Shown here: in pieces, positions 47,601-57,584 of the stretch
Position numbering within the stretch: the first letter of the stretch is position 1
Layout of the letters: every line of letters begins with the position of its first letter
Assembly (NCBI GenBank): GCA_958299035.1
Contig: CATQJL010000316.1
Location: 91,224,443-91,288,442, forward strand
DNA: 64,000 bases
Source of the DNA: Cylicocyclus nassatus
Taxonomy: Eukaryota; Nematoda; Chromadorea; Rhabditida; Strongylidae
Direction of reading: 5' to 3'
Made by a program: the position numbers and the translations under genes
Notes under the pieces: generated by a model
What the model saw: only the letters and a program-made list of their open reading frames with translations
What the model was told of the DNA's origin: nothing
Databases searched by the model: none

Positions 47601-49676
47601 ACTTCGAGTCAAAAGTGCAGGAGAAATTTGTTTTCTTTTCTAATTTTGAGATCAACTTCGAGGACGAAGATTTCTTTCAGAAATGAACCCCAGATGTATA
47701 GAGAAATTATTCGAAGTTGCGACCGCAAGTGAAAGCTTTATTTTGGCAGTCTATTACAAATTTATGGAACATGCGACGTCTGTCATATCATCCCAACTGC
47801 TTAGAAAATGTCTCCTGTCTCCTGGACAGCGCTAGCTAAAAGTCTGTAGGAATACTTCTACTCTAAACCATCTTCTTTCGCCCACTGACCAGGCCAATTC
47901 ACCCTCCTCCTCCCTCTCCTTCCCCTCCTGCTCCAAGCTTCAACCATGACTCATCATATGTTATATGTGGTATTTCTTTCCACTTCGCGTGAAATGGAAA
48001 ATTAATGAAGAGTAGCTCCTGCACCAGTGAGTTCCAATACGTGTTAGCATTGTATGGTGACGCCAGGAGAGGCCTGATTACACTCCTGTGCAGATGGGAA
48101 GAAAAACAAAGTATTTGGAAGCTCTCTGAAAACTTCACGTCACAGCTCATAGCTTTTCTTATATAAGGAGTCTACGCACTGAAATGCTTTTGGTTCGAAT
48201 TCGACCTTCTTCTAGCTTTGATGACGTCATACTGCATTGACTTGGTCCTACCCTAGCACTGCTTTATTTTACTCCCATCCTCCTGTCTCTATTCCTTTTT
48301 TCGCAACCACTGTTTGTTTACAAACTCATTGTCAGATGCTATGTGACTGCACTTGCTGCAGTGCAATTGCGGATCTATCAATCGAGTATTACAATCTTCT
48401 TTGTTCTCTTTTCGGAGGGGCTAATTTTATAACGGAGTGAAAATAACCACACAACTTTTGCATTTCTTGTAAGGTTATTTTTCACTGCTGTAAGTTTGTT
48501 TTATAGCGTAAAATAGAGGCGGTCCTCCCAAATTTGCAGAATTTCGTTGTAAATCTCTACTATAAGCAATAGCAAATTTCGTGCTCTTATCTTGCAAGAT
48601 ACAAACGTACACAAAGGCAAGATTTTTTTCAAGGCCACATTCTATATTCTTTGTAGTTTCGATTTAACCTTACGTCAAAACGGCACATATTATAATTTCC
48701 TTGTTTGATACTTTTCTTTCTTGCAAAATTAGCAACTGAAAAATAGCGTTAGAGGTACATATTTGCCATCAGCTTCGCCACTAAAAGACGTAATAAAAAA
48801 ACCATAAAAGTTTTCTGTAGTCATATAGAGTTGCAGCTTAACAGAACAAATTACAAACTTAACAATGACCAGTAAAGTTTTGGTTACTTACTATCACTCT
48901 GAGTCACCCTTACATAAGCAAATTGGATCTTAATCACAGGAAAATTGTAAACGCAAAGAGATGCAAATGGAAGAAAAGGTGAACTTTTACGTCATTGGAC
49001 CGACGTAAATATACTGCTAATTCTAGCTACTTCTTTATAATCCGCTTAATCAAAATTGTGACACACTCCCAAAATCATCATCATTGTTTATGGAGTTGTT
49101 TCGATATGCACATAAGAGTTTCGTTATTTTCTTGCAATCGAGAAAATGCAAAATACTAGGAATACCAATTTTACTCTAACCTACGTACCGCACTGTTTTT
49201 AGCGATTGAAAAGGCTTTTTTTACGCTACAAATCTATTGACAGGATTTCGATAGACATATCTTGGAAACTTCTAGTGTACAATGACATCAGACTGACAAT
49301 GTGCGATGACATCAGACTATAATCCTGCAGAGAAACTCGTCACTGTGAAAGAATTCTGAACTGATGTGGTGAATTTTCTCTCAGTAGCGAGCACATATGT
49401 TTTCCTCTTTCCCACTAGAGACATAAGGTCAATAAAGCTTTGCCACTACATGATCTTATCGCCCTAACATTTTTTTTCATCATTTACACTGTTCTAGACC
49501 TATAAAATAGATGGTTTCTTCTTTCTATAATCCGTCTATTTGGCTGCTCTAATTTTGTAACAGTTCGCTTAGCAGGTTTTCCTCATGCACTATGGATCGC
49601 TCTCCCTTTCCTTTCGCGTTTTTAAACCACTGATTATTTTGAAGACTGTATCTGGATAGACTCCTCTTTCCAGATA
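44691..49676. other. Gene-poor region with two LINE-tail-like sites
   Basis: No supported gene in 5 kb. Two places read AAGGTCAATAAAG followed by CCAC within about 10 bases (about 45162 and 49427). These may be 3' ends of an otherwise lost retroelement. The rest is AT-rich with short unrecognised ORFs. Confidence 0.4.
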
Positions 49677-51001
49677 ATGAGCAGCTCCTTGTCATCATTC
49701 ATCGTACGTGTACTTCTCCTCTGTGCACTTATCGCTCTATCAAGCGGGTGAGTTATATTTGAGGGTTAAGGTAGATTTCGAGTAATAGTGGGTCATACTT
49801 TTGCTGTCGTCGATCAACTCTATGCGAATGTGGCGAGAGTTGAACCAGCGTTACATCAAAATACTGCTCATAATTCGTCACAAAAGTCACCGAGATTCAC
49901 CGAAGTTCACCGAAATGCGCGTCGCAGCGCCATATCTTTTTTCAGAGTGGATAAATTCAGATCCAAAAGCACCGTTTGACTCACAAGGAAAGTTCACTTA
50001 GTCGAAGTGGCGATTCAGAAGGAGATCTATGCCAGTGGATAGAGCTTAGAAAGCTGATCACAATTATACCTTCTATATCTGCGATGCGTTGTTCTAAAAA
50101 AAGTTATGAGCTTTTCTAAAGCCAAATTTTCGTGCATTTTGAGTCGCAAAATTATGATAATCGCTACATAAAAGTGTGCAAGCTTGTGCAAACCACCTAG
50201 TAAGCATTGTCGGTCTACCTGTGGATGAACACATGGTCGAAAAACATTCCATAACGTTCGGATGAACTCGTATTAGACCTACAATGCTTACTAGGTGGTT
50301 TGCTCAAGCTTGCACACTTTTGTGTAACGATTATCATGATTTTGCGACTCAAAATGCACGAAAATTTGGCTTTAGAAAAGCTCATAACTTCTTGCGGAAC
50401 GACGCATCGCAGATATAGAAGGTACATCTGAGATCAGCTTTTTAAGCTCTATCCACTAGTATAGATCTCCTTCCGAATCGCCACTTCGACTAAGTGAACT
50501 TCCCTTGTCAGCTCAGCGAAATCCTTCTTGCCTGGTAGGTCCCTCAGTGCACAGTATAAAATTCGTGAAATCTGACTGCCTACGTGCACCTATCGTATCC
50601 GAGTGGGCACTTCTATACATAAGAAAATGCGCCCTGCAGAGATGAGTCGAACAGCGCCCTTGGAGTTCGATTTAGCCACTCTAAACCAAAATGTATCAAT
50701 GCGACGCTGATTCGGTGAACATCGGTTGGGTCTGCTGGCTTTTTTGACTGATTATGAGCGGCCTTTTAGCTGTTAGCTTTTCAAAGCGCTGCAATCTTTC
50801 GCAAACACTACTCCATCTTTTATGTGGATCTTTTCCAGCTACTACTTGGCAATGGAAGCACCAGAAGAAGGCGGTTGGCGGGCCGCTAAAAAGTCACAAC
50901 TTCGAGCGCTTGCCGGTTCACGAAACTGCTTCTTCTCACCAATCAACTGCGTCATCACTCACGATATGTCCACCTACAGAAAACTTGCCGGTTCCAGCTA
51001 G
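49677..51001 (+). CDS. Neuropeptide precursor, allatostatin-C-like Cys loop
   Basis: Two exons, 49677-49747 and 50839-51001, joined in phase 2; 77 aa. Exon 1 is almost entirely a signal peptide (MSSSLSSFIVRVLLLCALIA, cleavage near SSG). Exon 2 encodes an acidic spacer (MEAPEEGGW), a dibasic KK at 41-42, then SRNCFFSPINC with Cys54 and Cys61. The CX6C loop CFFSPINC matches the allatostatin-C/somatostatin-type pattern C-[YF]-F-[NS]-P-[IV]-x-C. Known arthropod allatostatin-C ends at or one residue after the second Cys. Here a 16-residue tail follows, with an RK site at 71-72. The expected product is a disulfide-closed peptide released from neurons and acting on a GPCR. The gene model rests on a good donor (GTGAGT) and acceptor (TTTTCCAG). 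The family assignment is inferred from the motif. Confidence 0.66.
49977..50513. mobile_element. Fold-back element, about 255-bp arms, in the neuropeptide intron
   Basis: 49977-50225 is repeated in inverted orientation at 50260-50513 with high similarity (blocks AAGTTCACTTAGTCGAAGTG, AAATTTTCGTGCATTTTGAG, AACCACCTAGTAAGCATTGT and complements). The spacer is about 45 bp. The whole element sits in the single intron of the neuropeptide gene and forms half of it. Confidence 0.88.
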
Positions 51002-52773
51002 AGGGTCTCCCAGGGTCATGCACGATCCGCGCAACGTTGCATGTAGTCTTCGCCGGCCGGTAAATCCAATCTCATCAGCCAAATGATCTCAAACAATCAA
51101 ACTCATCCATTCGACCACGAGTAGTCAGTATTTCTTTTTCAAGATATGCAGAGGTGAAATCCCATTTTCCTTTACTTACGATTTTTATTACTGATTGCCA
51201 AGTGTACCCATCACACTCGTCGATAAATGTTGTTATATAAGTTTTTCCTATGTCTACACTTCAAACAAGCGATTTTATTCCAAACATTACACGGCAACAA
51301 ATCAACAGAACAAAACGGATGATCGTAACAATTGCATAAATGTGCACACCGAAAATAGTAGACAGCAACTGCTGCTAAAGCGGTGGTGGCCAGGAGATGG
51401 CGGGAAGTAGAATTGGGTGCAAGGAGACCGCATTTAGATCGTATTTGGTGAGTAGAGACGTCAATTCCTATTTAACGAACAGCCATGACCTGAAAGGAAG
51501 TAGAGATAAGGCAGAAACACAAATGATAGATCATACACATCAATCTTACGATATAGATTGGAACAGATCAGCAAAGATACGATTCTGTTTGAGCATTTCT
51601 AAGAAATTTGAATATGTTAATTAAGTTTGGTCTTATTTTCCCACTTTCTTATTTATCTGATTCGGTTCTCGCATCATTAAGGACTATTACGATGGGTGTC
51701 CCAATCATAAACGATTAACCAAATTTGAAATCAAGAATCCTGCAAAAAAGAAGATATGAGGCTCAAGCGAGAACGTTTGAAAATGCACTTAACGAGATAT
51801 CATACCACAACCTAATAAAGTCTTGAGCCAATAGAAAATTGTGATATGCTTCGCTGAATGTTTGTTGTAATAGACATAAACAAAGTATTTTGAGATATTA
51901 GAAAGATGAAGATATGAAGTGGCGCAGACTTCCGTTTCCATCAACAAAAAGTGAAACGTAATCCATTCTAGTTCTAAACCATAAACATAAAGTTTCCAAG
52001 CTTTCGACACTATTGAATGAGAAAACAAGACTAGAAGCTTCCTTGGAACCTACTCCATTAGAGTCTAAGCTGCTTGCCCGAAATAGTTTGAAAACTTCTA
52101 AATGATTATCTTTACTAGGCTACTGTACTAGGTGACCTAAAATTAGAATGCGATTTATGCATAATTCAGAAAGCTAATGAATGTCGTCCAAGTTCTATTC
52201 TAATGAAAGAGGTCGCTTCAATCGTGCCCGTGAAAATTTTTTGTAGAAATTAAGAAGAAGCTTGAACACCATTCTGAGGTGATGAGATGACTATCAGAAT
52301 CTCATTATCTGTTAAGACCAAAGTCAAGATTTTCGTGACCAATAACAATCTAACTACCTCTTCCTGCGTGAGCCAGTGATGAAATAACACCCTAATTTCA
52401 CGAGTATAGGACGCACCTTTTCGATTTTTAAGCGAGCCGCTCAGCTGTATTTCGGAAAACGAGACTTATGCCGCACGATAGCCTCAGGCAAAATTCAACA
52501 GTATATATATAGTGTATATATATATGTGGTTTTTGATCGCGAAGTCCTTCTGTCTGTGCCGTTGGATATTAGAAAAAAAATCCCCCGCGTCCTGTGCCCG
52601 TGAAATTAGGGTAGTCAAAATATGGCGCAAAGAAAGGAACGAGTGGATCAAGCTGAGATTGTATTTTGATAATAAATGAGAAGAAAGAGATCAGTTCAAG
52701 CGAAAGAGTAAAGAACCGCTCTTGCTATAAATAAACATTCAAAGGCATATAAGAAGGAAGATGAGAAACTCAC
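51002..52773. other. Intergenic between neuropeptide gene and cct-4
   Basis: Likely holds both 3' UTRs and perhaps the last short coding exon of cct-4. A (TA)n-rich tract occurs at 52503-52526. A minus-strand ATTTTAG acceptor followed by GTC ACC TAG (52128-52136) is a possible but weak final cct-4 exon. Confidence 0.4.
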
Positions 52774-55700
52774 GAGATCGTCAATCTTCAAAATAGATCT
52801 AACACACTCTGAAGCTTGTTTGATGGCAGACAGTGTGACCAACAAGGGCTGGACTACATTCTCTTCGCGGATATCAGTGACATATCCCTAAATCCCCTTC
52901 ATAAAACAAAGAGACAAAACGATACAGAACCCGACCTTCCTAACGTTGACTCCATAATCAGAATTACCATTAGCATGTTGAGCACGCAATTCAGTCACTG
53001 TGTGGATAGGTGAAAGCCCAGCATTTTCAGCAAGAGTGTAAGGGACCTAAATAGGCGTGAGATGGGTCAGCTAAAAGAATTGCGAATGAAATAGTTACCA
53101 ATTCAAGAGCATCAGCAAACGCACGGAAGCAGTACTGTCTGGCACCCACTTGCTTCTGCGCAAGCTGACGTAACTGTACCGCAACTTCCATTTCAGGTGC
53201 TCCACCACCTGAAGAAATAACATAATTCAATAACAGTATTTGCTTCTTGCATATTCGATATTGATATGACCAAGATTACCTGGAAGAAGCGCCTTTCTTT
53301 TGACAAGGCATCGGATTACGCACAAAGCATCATGCAGAGAACGTTCGGCTTCTTCCAATACTAGTTTATTAGAACCACGAAGTAGGATAGAGCAAGCTTG
53401 CCCAGGATTGGCAACTCCGGTGACCTGTAGGAAAAACATCAACAATTAGCAGAAAACCTTGAAATTCCCAATAAACCACAATTCTAATAAAAAAAGGCAA
53501 TTATCAGACGAGAGCATAATTTTCGAGGCCTCATCTATAACAAAATACCTTGATAATCTTGCCATCACCTCCGCAGGGGACCTCTTCCACTAGATCTGCC
53601 GATCCAAGAGCTTCGGGGACGAAGTGATCCACCGATGCTACAGGACGGCACCCGAGAACCTAAAAAGTGAGCTGATGACTCACCAGCACAAATCAAGAAA
53701 ATCCTCATCTAATTACCTTCGAGTAGAACTCAATATCTTCACGTTCGATATCTTTTACTACCATGATTTTCATCTTGGCAAGGAAATGTAACGAGAGCTC
53801 GTTTACTGCATCTCTGTAATGAAAAGCTAGGATATAGAAGATAATGAGTAGCACGCAAGTCATACCTGAGAATGCTCTTCTGAATAAGGAGCACATTGCA
53901 CCCGGCTTTCTTGATCTGCTTGCAAAGATCGAGGATGTACTGACGTTCTTCCTTGAGTGCACGATCCATCTGGGTGTAATCCGAGATGATAACTTGGTTT
54001 TCCATCTGAAACAATTCCGTACATATAATATTACATGAACTCTGGTTCAAATAGCTACATCGGTTTTAGGCGGGCTGAGCTGGAACTGGATCAAGCCGAT
54101 TTTCGCTTTCTCTACGCGCGTCGGGCCACCACGACCCATAGTTTTCTGGTCAATCAGTGCTCCGTCAATCATTTCCGACTCCTAAACAGGGCGAAGAATA
54201 TCAGATTAAACAGAAATCAATCCAGAAACAAGATAAAGGGAGAAAAGACGATTATTGTGAATATATTAGGTTGTTCCGAAAGTAATGTCGCTTTTTCCAA
54301 ATGAGCGCCACATTTCATAGAATTAATTCAAGAGATCTCAGAAGTATTCGATGCAGCATTTCATCCTCTTTCCAATGGTTGTAATTTCATTGCATAATAT
54401 TAAATCATCTCTCGAAAAATTAATAAAATCTGCGGCTCATGCTTTTCACCGTGGTCAAGTTCGGCTATTTTTCTAAATTTTTGCACCTATTGTCCGAAGA
54501 AGTACAAGTTACTGGTGGATAGAGCAAACCCTATAGAAGGCAGAGTGATTTTTTTCTTTTCCTTAGCTTGCTTCTTAGAGTTTCTGGAACCAATTTTTCA
54601 ATTCCATCAAATTCCATATTTGATCAACTCAAACCTCACAAAACAACAACCGGCAAGCAACTCGGGTGTCATTCGACGCAGCTTTTTCTCCTCTTTTTGA
54701 TATTTGTTCTCTGTTTTTGATTCATTGACTTTTCCGGGATAGAATCATCATAATTCAGGTTTTAAGGGCGCCCCAGGCTGTACCCGAAATTTTCGAAAGT
54801 TACTAATCTGAAGCGGTGAATGCTGATTTGGTTTGTAAAATTAGTGTCAAACCATAATCCATCTTTGTAAGTTTCAAAATCCGAAGATTTGTTGGTGATT
54901 GATGCATTTGTGTCAGAGAAGAACCTGCTAAAATTCGGTGTTTTCATCAAAAAATCTATACAAAAATTATGACACGGGCTCTGGAAAGTAGAAAAAACTT
55001 GTGCTGTTTCTTGTAAGGTTTACTCTATCCATCCATCACTTGGACTCCTTCCGAGGGTTGTTACAAAAATTTAGAAAAATTGTGAAACTTGGCCTTCTCA
55101 AAAAGCATGGGTCGCAAATTTTGATAATTTTTTGAGAGTTTATCGAATTTTGTGCAGTGTTTATATGACCATTACAAAGAGAATGAAATGCTGCATCAAA
55201 TGCTACCAGAATCTCTCTTAAATCTTTGTTCCACGAGATGTGGTGTACGTTTGAAAAAAGCGACATTACTTTTGTAACGACCTAATATAAACCCAATTCT
55301 TAAACCAAATTACCTCAACAGTGTCTCCCATTTTCTTGATAATCTTGATCATTTTTAGATTCACAGAAGTGTCCTTAGCTGGGTCGATTATGCGTTTAAC
55401 AGCATTGACAGCCATGGGAGCCAGAAGCCATGAATGCTGAGATACCACCTGCAAGTCATGACAATTTATTGACACATCAAAGAATAGGTATTTGAAAGTT
55501 GCAAAAAAGAGTCTAAAAAGAAAAGAGGTAACCGTATTTCACCTTTGAATTGAGTGACGTTGTGGCCATCTTAACAAGCAGTTCGTCGTTTGAGAGATCA
55601 ACAGGCGAGCTCATTCCTTCAAGAATCTTCTCGGCTTCTAGCGCAGCTGCTTGGAATGAGTCCGAAATGGTTGTGGGGTGGATGCCTGAAATAGGAATGA

Positions 55701-56391
55701 TTCGCTAGCGAACCGATATACTTTCCACTGCAGAGCACGATGTCAAAGACACGAGAAAAATCACAAAATTAGTACCTTTCTGCAAAAGCGTCTGCGCAGC
55801 ATCCAGCAATGCTCCAGCTATTACAACGACTGTCGTAGTGCCATCACCCGCTTCGATGTCCTGAGCTTTCGAAAGCTCAACGAGCTAAAGTCATGAGGGA
55901 TACATTTGCTATCTAACGAAAGAAGCATAGTCGAACCATTTTTGCGGTAGGATGCACGACGCTCATTTGATTAAGAATCGTGGCACCATCGTTGGTGATA
56001 GTAACATCTCCATTGCCAGACTGAATCATCTTATCCATACCACGAGGGCCAAGTGATGTTCGCACAGCATCTGCTACAGCTTTTGCAGCAACAATGTTGC
56101 TGAAAAAGTTACTTATAACAAGCCAACCATAGAAGAATATAAGCCGTTTACGCCTGATAAAATCTAAGCACGTCGCTATAAATCGACGTTGAAAGAATGA
56201 CGAATAAAACAAACATCTTCAAGGCTTATTGGGGATAATCAATGTCACTAAGTTTCAATGTGAGCAGAGTAAGCTATTGAATAGTATTTTGGATGCACCT
56301 ACCTGTTGCGAACACTCTCGGGCTTGTCCTTATCCTTAAAAGATGATTCCTTGCCCGAAAGCGCTGGAATTGCAGCTGGTGCTGCTGACAT
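52774..56391 (-). CDS. cct-4: T-complex protein 1 subunit delta (CCT4 chaperonin)
   Basis: Thirteen minus-strand exons: 56303-56391, 55937-56099, 55776-55884, 55543-55685, 55314-55448, 54059-54181, 53866-54005, 53717-53813, 53549-53659, 53280-53424, 53099-53208, 52936-53046, 52774-52887. All phases fit and give 530 residues; CCT4 is usually about 540. The product is one subunit of the cytosolic TRiC/CCT ring that folds actin, tubulin and others with ATP. Seen: [25 protein letters not shown], the ATPase motif [38 protein letters not shown]-type [28 protein letters not shown] and [10 protein letters not shown]. The last few residues are missing: after IDDL a GTGAGT donor follows, so a tiny final exon should lie downstream. 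Without splicing the frame runs 25 more codons. Exon 12 uses a GTCGGG donor. Transcribed away from cyn-15. Confidence 0.94.
54266..55285. mobile_element. Long-TIR mariner-like element in cct-4 intron 5
   Basis: 1,020 bp with TA on both sides. The left end TTAGGTTGTTCCGAAAGTAA and right complement TTAGGTCGTTACAAAAGTAA continue as diverged inverted arms of roughly 280-300 bp (shared blocks GATGCAGCATTTCAT, TTTTTCTAAATTTTTG, GGATAGAG.AAACC). No intact transposase is seen. The element fills nearly the whole 1.13-kb intron. Confidence 0.85.
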
Positions 56392-56973
56392 TTTTTACCT
56401 GGAAACATATCAATGTAAGCTGCAGAAAGTGCCCTAGGGGCATTTCATATGATTTTTTTGAAAAGGAGGAACTGCTAGTGTAAAAGAAGGCGCAAGTGCA
56501 GGCATCTTGTAACTTACTGCATGAAGACACTGAAGGTGGTCAGCAAAATAAAGCAAAAATGAGTTTAGACATGGCAAATTGCCGTAAGCTCATTCTACAG
56601 GACGCAAAGCGACAAATCATTCAGTATCAAACATTCCACATATCCGGCCACAGCTGCGCCAGAATTTGTGAGATGACTATTACTAATTAAGCTCTAAACC
56701 AACTAGAACAAAAGCCTTGAGAAGAAGTGAATCCAAATTCTTGGAAACATCCAGTACGACTGACAATAAAATTTTTATTCAGGATATTCCTGCTAGGACC
56801 CACCCACACCGCAATTGCGGACATTTGTTGTAATATTCAAAATCGGAAAATCTTTTACGAATGAGCTTTTGGTAATAAATACTTTATCGTACCGTTACTT
56901 GTTATTTACTTTGAGCAACGTCGAATGGTGAGAGAACATCTAGTCAGTTATATGCTGCGGTAGCGCTTCTTAA
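56392..56973. promoter_or_regulatory. cct-4 side of the divergent cct-4/cyn-15 spacer
   Basis: AT-rich upstream sequence of cct-4. An ACCTGG at the start codon (minus strand CCAGGTAAAAAATG) does not give a clear trans-splice acceptor. No specific motif is supported. Confidence 0.4.
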
Positions 56974-57421
56974 AGGCAGTGTCTCGGCAAGATTTCGTTT
57001 TCCACTACTTTCTCACCTTCCCGGCTCTTTTCGCCATGAGAAGTACAATTATGGGCTTTTCAGCGAAAATGGCGATGTTGAGCTTTTCTTCAAAGCTTTC
57101 CAGGCCCGCATTCAGCAGAAAATACGTGTAAGCATGGCCTGGAACGGGGGGATGGGGGTGCGTAAGACTGCGTTCATACTTATCCAGAAGTTTGGGGATA
57201 GTTTCCAGCACAGCGCTCACTTCGAGCGCTGTGCTGGAACTGTTTCCGAACTTCATCAGTATGAAAGCAGCCTCTTCCGGCGAATGCGGACCTGAAAAGC
57301 TTCAAAAAAGGCTCATCGCCATTTTTTCTGCGCTGTGCAGCCCGGATGTGGGTTCTCCATGGCGAAGAAGGCGTCGAATGAAAAAAAAATGGACAACGAA
57401 ATTTTGCCGGGGCGCAGTCGT
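56974..57421. mobile_element. Long-TIR MITE of the GGCAGTGTCTCGGC family
   Basis: The left end AGGCAGTGTCTCGGCAAGAT lies after TTAA. The right arm complement reads CCCCGGCAAAATTTCGTTGT, with its extreme end eroded. Arms of about 145 bp share GCGAAAATGGCGATG-like and GGGCTTTTCAGC-like blocks. The centre has a perfect 16-bp stem (57205-57243). It lies between the divergent genes cct-4 and cyn-15, ending about 160 bp before the cyn-15 ATG. Same family as 61194-61544. Confidence 0.78.
57205..57243. repeat. Perfect 16-bp hairpin in intergenic MITE
   Basis: TTCCAGCACAGCGCTC and GAGCGCTGTGCTGGAA are separated by ACTTC. It is the apex of the MITE palindrome and could extrude or be transcribed as a hairpin. 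Confidence 0.85.
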
Positions 57422-57584
57422 AAAGAAATCGCTTCAGTTTTTTCTTTCTTGATCAGAGCAAAGAAAATGCCTTTTTAAGGGATGATCCACTATTAGGTAG
57501 AAGCTCTGGGCAGTACATCGTATCGTTCCTACCATATGCGCGTTTTCAAAATCCTTTAAGTTATCCTCTACATTTTACATTAAG

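Noticed and set aside
48150..48240. Possible tRNA because of a GGTTCGAATTCGACC stretch
   Set aside because: No acceptor stem, D-arm or anticodon arm can be folded around it.
50754..51086. 110-codon ORF overlapping the neuropeptide exon in another frame
   Set aside because: The alternative frame gives a signal-peptide precursor with good splice sites; this ORF has no family features.
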